A stretch of DNA of 64,000 bases from Manduca sexta (lineage: Eukaryota; Arthropoda; Insecta; Lepidoptera; Sphingidae), in NCBI RefSeq assembly GCF_014839805.1, contig NC_051141.1:19910777-19974776 (forward strand). The letters run 5' to 3'. This document shows positions 55,009 through 64,000 of this stretch, in pieces (position 1 is the first letter of the stretch; each line of letters starts with the position of its first letter). The notes beneath the pieces are model-generated. The model was not told where the DNA came from, made no database searches, and worked only from the letters and a program-made list of their open reading frames with translations. The position numbers and the translations under genes are program-made.

Positions 55009-55259
55009 CTGCCGTGCTAAACGCAAAACCGGTATGTCAGGGAAACCTTATTTCGAGATAATCGAAGTCTTGTAAATATAGTTTTATAGTTTTGTGTGTA
55101 AAACTGAGATAGAGAAACTCTTAAGTTTTTTTTTAACAAGTTCTAAACCAGATACCGTTATTTGGGTAAGTTGGATGGGTATTTCTTTAAGCTATCTGAC
55201 GACATGAAAATCAAGATTTTGATTATTTTGAGATACCGCTTTTGAGCTTAGCACAGCAG
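55009..55259. mobile_element. TA-MITE, copy 2
   Basis: CTGCCGTGCTAAACGCAAAA at one end and GCTTAGCACAGCAG at the other. TATA lies on both flanks, so a TA or TATA target duplication. 251 bp; same order as 34602-34853. Confidence 0.88.
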
Positions 55260-55634
55260 TATAATAGTATAATCTTTTAACGTGCAACGTGTGGTTCAAT
55301 AATAAGAGACTGGTAATTGATATTACAGCTAGTAAATCTCGTTATATTGTCGAAACATTAACCATCGTGCGTGATCAAAATATTTATATGATCAAATCAT
55401 TATCCCTCTATTATACACTAGCATAAATATGTAAAATTTGTTAATTCGGATGTGAAGGGTTACCTTTAAAACTATACACATTTAAGAATGTTTCACTAAT
55501 AAGGAGTGACATTATCACATTATCCCTGGATTTTAATTACAGGAAATGATTTTAACAAAAACAAACCCTCGTTTAAAACAGTTATAGGGTATTTAAGTCA
55601 TTCAAATTTCTTTCATTTTTTAAATTATTTACTT
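55260..55634. other. No gene recognised
   Basis: Nothing supported. Confidence 0.5.
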
Positions 55635-55885
55635 CACATTCAATGTAAAATATAAAACCGGTTCATAATCAATGGATTATAAGGTTTTAAACGTAGGGAC
55701 AAAAAACAAAAGAGATACTGGCACGTGACGTCATCAGCAATTACAACGTGCGATAGAAAGAGACAAGACGATATCCCCATTACGCACTCACTCTTGTTCA
55801 TTAGAATACTTAAAATACGCATAACTGCCTCATTTTTTACCTAATTTTAACGCTGTTTGCACAGAAGACCTTGTTTTTTCATATT
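55635..55885 (-). repeat. R5 dispersed repeat, copy 2
   Basis: On the plus strand GGCACGTGACGTCATCAGC and CGTGCGATAGAAAGAGACAA are the reverse of the core at 8640-8740. The minus-strand 60-codon frame is repeat sequence. Confidence 0.65.
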
Positions 55886-56200
55886 TTTTTGTTACATATA
55901 GAATAATGGTTAATACCAATGACTCCAAACACTTGTTATCTCGACAAGTTGAACACAATGCTCGACCCTGCGAAAATGATCACAATAACGGCACAGGCAG
56001 ACCCTTTCAAAGCAAATTGTAAGTGAAACGGCAGATCTAAGATCAGCTCGAAGGACTATCAGATAACGCGGAGCGGGTATCGAAACAGATTTGTATGGTC
56101 ATCTGATAGGTTGTTGTATGTTGAGTTTTTTGTTGAAGAGATGTGGTATTGTTTCGAAAAAATAGTGTGAGTGAATTACTAAAAATAAATAAACATACCA
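55886..56200. other. No gene recognised
   Basis: Nothing supported. Confidence 0.45.
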
Positions 56201-56397
56201 CGCCTTTTTGTTCGCGAAAGGGTAGACAGAGGTGCAACCAGGGTACGTAGTTTTCGTCCGTGTGTTCCGTCCCGTGATGTGATAATGTGGCTATCACTAT
56301 ATCAAACACCCAGTATGACTGGCCGGCGCGGGATTCGAACCCAGGACCTCAAGTCAGGTCGTACCGCGCACGGAATGTAACGACGCTCCGGGGCAGT
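56201..56397 (-). mobile_element. S2 SINE
   Basis: CGCCTTTTTGTTCGCGAAAG then GGTAGACAGAGGTGCAACC (tail), TGTTCCGTCCCGTGATGTGA (body), CGCGGGATTCGAACCCAGGA (reversed B-box) and a tRNA-like head ending CGCTCCGGGGCAG. Confidence 0.85.
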
Positions 56398-56834
56398 AAA
56401 ATAATACTATACTGAAAATCTCTACCGCAAATAAACGCCCATTAAAGCGCTGCCGGCTCACAGACCAGAAATAACAAGGTATCTAGGTCGGAACGAGTGT
56501 ATTTATCCTTCCGATTCATATTTATAAAAAATAATAAACAAAATATACTCAAAAAACATTACCAATAAAGTAATACTAAGAACCGCAGTAAAATCCGTTA
56601 AGTAGTTTAAAAGTACTAAAGGAAAATCATTTATTATTCTTCTTTCTCATATATTCCAAGAACTCGTAATAATAATTCTCAGAAAATCAAATTGAATCCG
56701 CTTTATCATTACATTGTAGTCGAGAACCACCAATATACTAAGGCTGGGTATATAGTACGGTGTAGGCAAGACAGCACAGGACAAGCGAAACGTTAACCTA
56801 GTATACCAAAGTATATATAATCTCATGACAAACA
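56398..56834. other. No gene recognised
   Basis: The minus frame 56647-56889 (80 codons) has no domain. Confidence 0.5.
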
Positions 56835-57106
56835 AACTGGTGGTAGGTCTCTCATATGTGAGAGTCCGCCTGGGTATGTACCACCGCATTGTATATTACT
56901 GGCGCCAAGCTGAGTGTTTAGTCACTGTTGTGTTCCAGTATGAAGGACATTGTAGCCAGTGTAACTACTGGACATAATAAGATTAAACGTCTCGTGTCTC
57001 AGGACAGCGAGCGCACTGGAATACCAAACAATACTTTGTTGGATGGTGTTTCTACTGTTTATGAGCGCTTGTATCGTATACCACCAGGCGTCATTTCAAC
57101 AAAAAA
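56835..57106 (+). repeat. IR300 dispersed repeat
   Basis: ACTGGTGGTAGGTCTCTCAT at the start through CAGTGTAACTACTGGACATA to CCACCAGGCGTCATTTCAAC. A few short deletions (AATTCAAGGTG lost). Confidence 0.9.
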
Positions 57107-57604
57107 TATCTAAATATATTAAAACCGAAGAATGACGATTAAGAACTTTTAACTGTGTATTTATTTTCAATTTTATTTCGGAACACAAATAATTTGGCGG
57201 CATCTGCATCGCTCGAACGTTTTTAGTTGAATGCCGGACTGAACCTTTTATTTTAAAATCTTTGTTTTACATTTACGCCATAAAGAAAAATAAAAATGCA
57301 ATGGACTAGTATGACTAGGTATATACAATAAGAATTGCATCTTTTAGTGAATATCATATAATGTGGATGTTAATCCACTACTAGTTATAGTAGCGTTATG
57401 TATATCGACGTTCTTCTATCTGCCTTTCTGGTAAGTAGTCATACTAACCCCGGCATGCAACGTGTATGACAAGCAAAATACTTATTCATTTATACATACA
57501 ATAATTATTCATTTATATATTGATAGGTTTTCAGCGGTGCACAACTGTGCAGAATACTACTACTAGTTTAAGTACAACTGTACGTAAACAAAAATCTATT
57601 ATTA
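57107..57604. other. No gene recognised
   Basis: Nothing supported. Confidence 0.5.
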
Positions 57605-57801
57605 AAATTAAACTATTTTTCGGACTTAATCGCGGTTTTTACATTCTAATTTTCTCCCTACGTTTCGAAACCTTTGCAGCCTTCGTTGTCACGGAGGGGA
57701 CTCATGAAGATCTGGACCACGACGGCTGCCAAGTCTTCGAAACGTCGATAGAAAATTAAAATATAAAAACCGTGATAAAATTCGAAAAATAGTTTAATTT
57801 T
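57605..57801. mobile_element. FB1 fold-back element, near-complete palindrome
   Basis: The left arm 57605-57693 (AAATTAAACTATTTTTCGGA .. TTTGCAGCCTTCGTTGTCAC) and right arm 57711-57801 (ACCACGACGGCTGCC .. AAATAGTTTAATTT) pair around a short AGGGGACTCATGAAGATC centre. The 79-codon frame 57520-57756 crosses it and is accidental. Confidence 0.88.
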
Positions 57802-57821
57802 AAGGACTTAACATATCATGT

Positions 57822-57953
57822 TTTACGGTGACGAGCGCAGTGAAATACCAAACAATACTCTCTATTCAAAATTCTGAATGGTGTTGCTTATATTTATTGG
57901 TGGACGCATCACTTACCGTCAGGCGAAAAACGTTCTCGTCTCGTTATTCAACT
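57822..57953 (+). repeat. IR300 3' part
   Basis: GGTGACGAGCGCAGTGAAAT to GTTCTCGTCTCGTTATTCAA; the 5' half is missing. Confidence 0.75.
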
Positions 57954-59078
57954 GCTATTGATAATATCGATTACTATTATAAATACTCCGCGCTTCCATG
58001 CTTGATTTAAATTTTCAACACCAACATTCCTGTACAAAAGTCTAGCCTGCGCTGCTCTACCTCAGCGTACCCGCGCGTTTTGCCAAGCAAAAGTTCACAC
58101 AATGAGCTTGATTTGCCCTCACTGACTATTGTTGAACGTGTGCGGAATCGGACGGCTATTGTGAAAACATATTTCACAGGCAGTATTGTGTTTTATAAAA
58201 GTGAATGTGAAAGGTGGGACACCATTGAGATTTTATATTTCGTAGAACGCTTGCCTGATGGCAAATACCACTACTGATAGTGCAACAGAGTGTACTTTGC
58301 CATCTTAAAATAGATCTTACTGTCATTTATTAAATAAACACAATTATCCCTCAAATATTGATCGCAACAACGGTGGACGTATACTCAAAGACCTAACTAT
58401 AGTGTACCGAATCCAGGTTTATATAACAATCATTTTATTTGAAATTTCAGTAATGCTAAAAAATTAGGGTATATTATTACTATGTGTTACTTAATCCTCT
58501 GCCATGTTCTCTCTCACTTGGCACTATATCTATTCGTATAAGTGTATTATTTTCGTTTCTTGAATATGATAATATAAGGTATTTTCTCTATAAAATTTAC
58601 AACCCCGCTCCACGCTAGTTAAGGAAGAAAACATTTTATTCCTTCGTATACCTAATTTCCCTTCGGGCCGAGGTTCCACGTAGCATAAGGGAATTTCAAC
58701 TGCCAATTTTATTTAGAGTATGAGGCACTACCTTTTGCTTTCAGCTCCACCCGCATTACAATGATTTTGGGAAAAAATAAAGAAGCGTGTGTTGCTCAGA
58801 GAAATAACTTTCTATAACTCAAGTTTTTTTTATTCCAGAGATTATCCTTCAAATACATAAACATCTCACTCTATTGGCTTACTATAATGCTTTGATAAAC
58901 ATTGTTACGATTGTTCGGCCCATTGTGTGTAATATTCAATAGAGACAGAGAGGTAATAAATTATGAACATTGAATTGTTCGGATGCCGGATATACCTTGA
59001 ACTATCCTTTGCTCGTGACTTCGCTTGTCTGGCAGTAAAGACTAAAGTTAATAGAGATTGCATCACATTTTTCTTATA
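57954..59078. other. No gene recognised
   Basis: AGAACGCTTGCCTGATGGCA then AATACCAC near 58246-58273 reminds me of another lepidopteran repeat. A 109-codon minus frame (58905-59234) overlaps IR200 and is rejected. Confidence 0.45.
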
Positions 59079-59262
59079 CTTTCCCGGCAAATTGTTCCCA
59101 GTACACCTGATGGTAAGTGGAGTGGGGTCCAATAGAATGTCGGCTGACGAGAGATAATCACCCTTTAACAGTTGACAATTAAGCCGGTCTGTTGGAACCG
59201 GATATACACAGGCTGATCCCGGAACGCGACACACTTATGTGGGCCACGATGGTGGGTTTTAA
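59079..59262 (+). repeat. IR200 dispersed repeat, clean copy
   Basis: TTTCCCGGCAAATTGTTCCC, TGATGGTAAGTGGAGTGGGG, GTCGGCTGACGAGAGATAAT, CGGATATACACAGGCTGATC and CACTTATGTGGGCCACGATG. This and 40.0 kb give the consensus start. Confidence 0.9.
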
Positions 59263-62010
59263 ATGAATGCCTATATCTACCTAAAATACATTTCCCAATG
59301 GGGCGATTATATTGCGGACAAAGACATAGAAATTATACAACAGGCAGGCAATATAATACTCAGAATGGAAATAAATTTAGATGATGGAAACACTAGTTGC
59401 ACCTACGTTCTCTTCTCTATACGTAAACATTTATTTCCGCAGTTTACTAGAAAGTAATAATCGAAAAGGTCAATCAAAACCCAAATACGGCACAATAATT
59501 TGCCGAACACACATTAATCAAGCTTTCGAGCACATTTCGTTTTCAAACGAAGTCTCTTTGTGCTGTAGACTTGTCGCTGGACTAGTTTAATTGACGACGA
59601 AAAATCAACGATTCGTGACAGAAAGGCTGAATTAAAAAAGATGAATCAATTACGAATGGATATTGATGAACCTTTGTAAAATATCTGGAGGAAACGAGGT
59701 TAGTGTGAAAATTTCTTTCAATAAAATTCCTTCGGTAATTTCTGGAAACATAAGTATATATTAAATCCAGGACTTTGTCGATCTGCGTGCCAAATAACTT
59801 CTAAATCGGTTTAAATTTTTTTTTGTTTCTAACTTTAAGAAACATATTTTTTTATTTTTTTTATTTTATTTATTAGTAGAATTTGATCAGAATCACAATA
59901 GATCAAAGTTTTGATTGTACTTATCTCGCTTTTCACACTTGATTGTGATATAGTTTTTTTAATATGTACTAGTCACTTACGGGCGGTTTTTCATTGGCAG
60001 AAAAATTCTAAATTGTTGCTTTTCTCAGAATCATGACGTTAGTGTAAAGGCAACTCTTAGTAGGTTTCACTTTAACGTCGTTAGGGTTTTGCCAATTGTT
60101 ATGGCTTTTACTATAGCTGTTACTTTGACTTCTACCGTTAATAAAGGTACTAGATGTTAGCACTAGTTAATAAAATTTGTATATATTATGCATGGCGGAA
60201 TTTATTTCGTTGTTTTATGGATGCATACTTATTCAATTAATAAATTATATACAACAATACTGAAGCATTTAGTTTTTTTTTAAATAATACACAGAAGTTA
60301 GACCTTTCATTATTTTCACCATTTTGGTTTTTAATGCAAAATTCTCATTAACTATTAGTCATTAAGTGAGTCACACGTTTCGGGAACAGTAAATTAATTT
60401 CCAACCACCACATTAGTACTGCAAAGATAAATAACTCGCTCTCCTAAACAATGTGTTATCGCCTCAAGTATTCCCAAACGGACTGGCACGATACGTTTGC
60501 GTTAGAAAACGTATACATTTTGAATTTCAAATTTCAATTTATTTCATTTTAGAATCCCAGGGCACTATTTATAAGCAAACTTGAACTTTAGGTGGCTGGT
60601 ATAACATATTTCTGCCAGCGTGCAAGTTGCTGGAGTCGATATGAGGGTAGTCTTCACCTGAAGCTGACATCGCTAATGCATTGAAAAAATCTACTTCGGT
60701 GTTTTGATTGGTATTTATTTACCAGATGCACAATACAACACAAAAAAAAAGGAATCATACAGTATCTAAATTCTCTACTCCTCAAGTTGGCAACCACGGC
60801 TTGCACTAGCTAATACCAATATGGTTTACAACGAAGCTGATGGTACACATAGTTTAAGGGCCTCGGTCCAGCGTAATGGGCGATCAGACGTGATCAGTCC
60901 TGGACGACTTGTGCTGGGCCGTAAGACTGGTGAGCCCCACATAGCAGTGCATCCGCTTTCCGCTCAGACTGGACAGTATCAATAATCTAGTTATCATCCG
61001 AAATAAAATCCAGAGTGCAAGCAACGTGTTTCCTTGTACCCTTGCAATTTGAACGGTTTTGTATACAGTGTAAGTGTTAAAATGACTTACCATCTTTAAT
61101 AATAGATAAGTTTAATGTCTATAGCTAAGACAGTATGAAGTTCTGTAGGATTAATTATTTATTTATTTATTATGTTTTCCAGCAGACTTAACACTACGAT
61201 TACAATAATTTAAATATTATAACTTATAGCTATAATGTAAGCCCAAGTTAGGAAACTCAACATGCACATAATTCAAACTAAAAGTGACTTAAGCTAAATA
61301 TTATTGTTTTAAATACTTAATGATTAACTTAAAATATCAATGGCCGAAACTACCCTAACATTTTCAATAATCTGGTTTAGACTCAATTATTGTCGATAAT
61401 ACCATTATCTATTAAAGTCTAAACATCAAAATTATATCTATTGCCATTGTTGTGCCAAAACTTACCAAGATATTTCTAAATTCCCTTCCATTACAATAAT
61501 ATTTTAACTTATAACAATTGCTTCTCAAAATTGCTAACTTTCATAATTCACTGTCTTAATTAAATATGAGTGAAGCTGTGTTCTAAACTTACCCAATAAC
61601 ATAATCACCGTCTAAACTAGTCTCGGTTCTGGGTAACAGCTTAACTATTTCATAAACTCGCCTTTGAGTGTTCCCTTAGCTAAAGTAAGATGATCTAGAC
61701 CATTTGATAATTATAAAGGAAGGAAAATAGTGTAGGACGGCTCGGCATAATATGTACATATAATAAAATTGTAACAAGCTATTGTCTGTACATTATTGAT
61801 ATTTAAGATTCATTATTTATATTTCTTTTTGCCTTTGTAGTCGATACCTCTCTATTATATCTTATCCATTCCATTCTCAGGTTGTCTGGAAGAAATCGCG
61901 GAATGTGATAAGACGGCTAAGCATACTATTGTGTAAATTTTATTATCAGTTCTTTTTTACGTTTATACTACTACTATGATGTACAATAAAGTATAAGTAA
62001 TAAAAAAAAG
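59263..62010. other. 2.7 kb without a recognised gene
   Basis: Mostly AT-rich and unique within the window. Frames 59263-59454, 59381-59587 (plus) and 60884-61093 (minus) are short and without domains. 61150-61960 has T-runs and AATAAA-like sequences but no repeat partner here. Confidence 0.5.
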
Positions 62011-62392
62011 TAAGTTTGCTCGCAACTTCACCCGCGTGATAGAGTTTTTTCGGGATAAAAGTCCTTCTATACCTTTTCCTGAGATAGAAATTAGCCTATG
62101 TCCTTCCCAGGGTCTCAAACTATCTTCATATTGAATTCGTAATATCGGGTAGTTTATCAATTTATCTCGTTAAGACAAGCAGACAAATGCGGCGGGGGAC
62201 TTTGTTTTATAATATTACAACCTTTTGCATTATGGCTTCGCTCCTATTAGTCATGGCGTGATATATAACTTATAGAATTCGATAAATGGGCTGTCCAACA
62301 CTAAAATAATTTTTCAATTCGAACCAGTAATTCCTGAGATTAGCGCGTTCAAATAAAAGAACAAACTCTTCAGCTTTATATAACCGTATAGA
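62011..62392 (-). mobile_element. HelA Helitron-like element, single-unit copy
   Basis: On the minus strand it starts TCTATACGGTTATATAAAGC; the plus strand has GGGCTGTCCAACACT and CCTGAGATTAGCGCGTTC (one 123-bp unit) and GCGGGGGACTTTGTTTTATA. The 3' CTAG has decayed near 62011 (AAGTAAGTTTGCTCGC). Confidence 0.75.
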
Positions 62393-62459
62393 TAGATAAA
62401 CTAATATGGGACGTGGGGTCTCTATTAGAGTAACATAGCCAGAACAACAGTTTTTAGAT

Positions 62460-62663
62460 TTTTTGTTAGTCTGCCTCTGTCGGTATGTTTGTACACGTTT
62501 CACACAAAAACGATTGCATGGAATTGAATGCAGTTTTCACCAATGTATTGGCAGAGGTCTAAATAAAAATAAAGGCTTTATTTTATTTCGGCAAAATGCA
62601 AAACGGGCCTTTTATCTCGTAAAAACTTTTTGCCGCGTGCGGAGCCGCGAGCAAAGCTATTTA
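62460..62663 (+). repeat. Helitron 3' part, another HelA-like family
   Basis: GATTGCATGGAATTGAATGC, AATGCAAAACGGGCCTTTTA then GCGTGCGGAGCCGCGAGCAA and AGCTAT: a hairpin plus CTAT in place of CTAG. The 5' end is unclear. Frames 62463-62690 and 62630-62977 are repeat sequence. Confidence 0.65.
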
Positions 62664-62694
62664 TTTATTATTTACACATACATAACACCATAAT

Positions 62695-62955
62695 AGTTAT
62701 AGTTCTCCTCCTCTTTGCGTCGATGTCCTTAATACTGAGGGTCGTGACACCGGTCACTTTATTCCGGACTATACTACGCCAATGGTGCCGGTTCTCTGCA
62801 AGTTGGATTGCTTCATACGTATTGCTGTCGAGAGCCGAGCGGGCTTGGTTCGACCAGCGCATCGGATTTCGCCCTCAAGACCTTTTACCCTGGACTTTGC
62901 CGGTAATAGTGATCTTCTCAAGATTGTCACCACTCTTCCTAGATATTGTACTAAT
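62695..62955 (-). pseudogene. LINE ORF2 C-terminal fragment with a nonsense codon
   Basis: The minus strand codes for DNLEKITITGKVQGKRS, a stop (TGA at 62875-62877), then GRNPMRWSNQARSAL, a YEAIQLAENRHHWRSIVRNK stretch and a basic end KDIDAKRRR. The GKxxGKR-RGR-RW then ENR-WRSIV order is the C-terminus of lepidopteran LINE polyproteins, after the reverse transcriptase. The stop falls where an arginine would be expected (TGA for CGA), a C-to-T change at a CpG. No reverse transcriptase or endonuclease part is present. The plus-strand 88- and 116-codon frames here are antisense shadows. Confidence 0.7.
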
Positions 62956-63130
62956 GCGATATTATACAGACAAAATGTAAATGTTATGTCAAGGCGGATG
63001 AAATGTTTGCTGTTGAATATATTTGCTGGTCGACAAGTGTATTACTAGTTATTATGTTCTAAGATTGATTCGTTGATTATTAATTTTGTAGTTTGAGTGG
63101 CAAATATAGTTTTAGAAGGTTTTAAGGAGA

Positions 63131-63461
63131 GCGGCAATAAGCTAGTTGGGTATGGAACGGACTGCCGACACGAATGTCGCGGGTTCAAATACTAAAGGCA
63201 TACACTGACTTTCCTAAAAATTATGTGTGTGTTCTTTGCGAATTATTCCTTGCTTTGATGGTGAAGGAAAACCATCATGAGTAAACCTGCATACCTGAGA
63301 AGTTCTACGTAAGGAATTTTGAGGGTGTGTGAATTCTATCAATCCGCACTAGGCCTACGTGGTGGACCTAGTCCTTGGAGGCTTAATCCCTCTCAGTAGT
63401 AGAAGAGACCCATGCCCAGCAATAGGACAATATAAAACAGGACTAATATTATTATATAATA
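63131..63461 (+). mobile_element. S1 SINE, diverged full-length copy
   Basis: GCGGCAATAAGCTAGTTGGG (A-box with a change), GCGGGTTCAAATACT (B-box), GGTGAAGGAAAACCATCATG and an ATTATTATATAAT tail, with an extra CTAGTCCTTGGAGG near 63370. Confidence 0.9.
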
Positions 63462-64000
63462 CTAAGTTTACTAATCACGTGAATCTACATTTTAACCCCT
63501 TTGACATAGCCACTGAAAACATAGTGTAAATTCGACATAAAGGCTTTTTCCGGATTTTTGCCAAGAGTTTCTTGCGCCGTTTCTTTATAGCCGTAAAACG
63601 TTTGGAATTTTTCGACATTCGCTTTTTTCGACCAATCGTGAAAACTAACCAACCAGAAGAAAGGTTTTTGACACGCTTACAAATGAGTTATTTATTTGGT
63701 TCATTCTCAAAATCAGATTATAGATTGAGATCGTTTATTGAAAATAGCTGTTAAAAAAGCTTTGAAAGAAGACAATCAAATATTTTGACTTAGATTATAG
63801 ACAGCCATTGTCGGTAACAACGAGAAGCATGATAGCCTAGGGTCATATTTGAAATCCTAGGTCTACTGAACATATTTCGTTAGTTAACTTTAGCTCGTCA
63901 TATTCATATAAATTTTCTACTTGGGTTTCGTTTTATTATTGAGGTAACACTACAAGGACAGGCAGGAATGAAAATACAATGGTCGCGAATTTTATCCGAA
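63462..64000. other. No gene recognised
   Basis: A 60-codon plus frame (63572-63751), rich in Phe and Arg, has no domain. The window ends in unique-looking sequence. Confidence 0.5.

Noticed and set aside
58905..59234. 109-codon minus-strand frame
   Set aside because: Its N-terminal part is the reversed IR200 repeat; no domain.
62630..62980. 116-codon plus-strand frame
   Set aside because: It crosses a Helitron 3' end and then runs antisense to the LINE C-terminal fragment.

Overview
This window looks like nuclear DNA of a moth or butterfly (Lepidoptera). It is AT-rich by eye, has no bacterial-style operons, and is packed with interspersed repeats that I recognise from lepidopteran genomes: ATC...CTAG-ended Helitrons, tRNA-derived SINEs with ATT tails, a DD37D (maT-type) Tc1/mariner element, RTE-like LINE tails and many small inverted-repeat elements. 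I cannot name the species. I found no convincing intact host protein-coding gene, so the window is best read as intergenic or long-intron sequence built of transposon debris. Identities below rest on my own reading and on comparing copies within the window; no database was searched.

Family labels used here: S1 = tRNA-derived SINE of about 320 bp with an (ATT)n tail. S2 = second tRNA-derived SINE ending in a GCCTACCCC...GGCGTGATG-type tail. HelA and HelB = two non-autonomous Helitron families (insert between A and T, start TC, end hairpin + CTAG). IR300 and IR200 = two dispersed repeats of about 300 and 200 bp, of unknown class. FB1 = palindromic fold-back element. R1, R5 and R7 = other dispersed repeats. 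TA-MITE, HP-MITE and others = small inverted-repeat elements.

Layout. 1-9 kb: an R1 copy, a HelA copy with five internal 123-bp tandem repeats, HelB, IR200, and an S1 copy split by a GC-rich exon/promoter-like block (5657-6270). 10-12.3 kb: R7, a dimeric 140-bp satellite whose monomer contains S2 tail sequence, and a long inverted repeat. 12-26 kb: S1, S2, IR300, R1, fold-back MITEs and the 3' end of a LINE ORF (22.86-23.14 kb). 26-38 kb: several S1 copies, FB1, a decayed zinc-ribbon-like frame at 27.57 kb, Helitrons and a TA-MITE. 38.65-39.95 kb: an almost complete maT transposon, the only large coding sequence, broken by one frameshift. 40-54 kb: nested insertions (hAT-like in IR200; IR200 in IR300; S1 plus a LINE-like tail in R1 with a 12-bp target duplication), HelB, a 17-bp tandem array and a full FB1. 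55-64 kb: TA-MITE, R5, S2, FB1, HelA, a LINE C-terminal fragment with a nonsense codon, and a last S1.

There is no sign of genes working together in a pathway. The information here is mostly about transposon structure, nesting order and satellite birth. I saw no clear new biological system. The best leads are the S2-derived dimeric satellite, the composite retroposed unit with an in-window empty site, and the exon-like block inside the split SINE.
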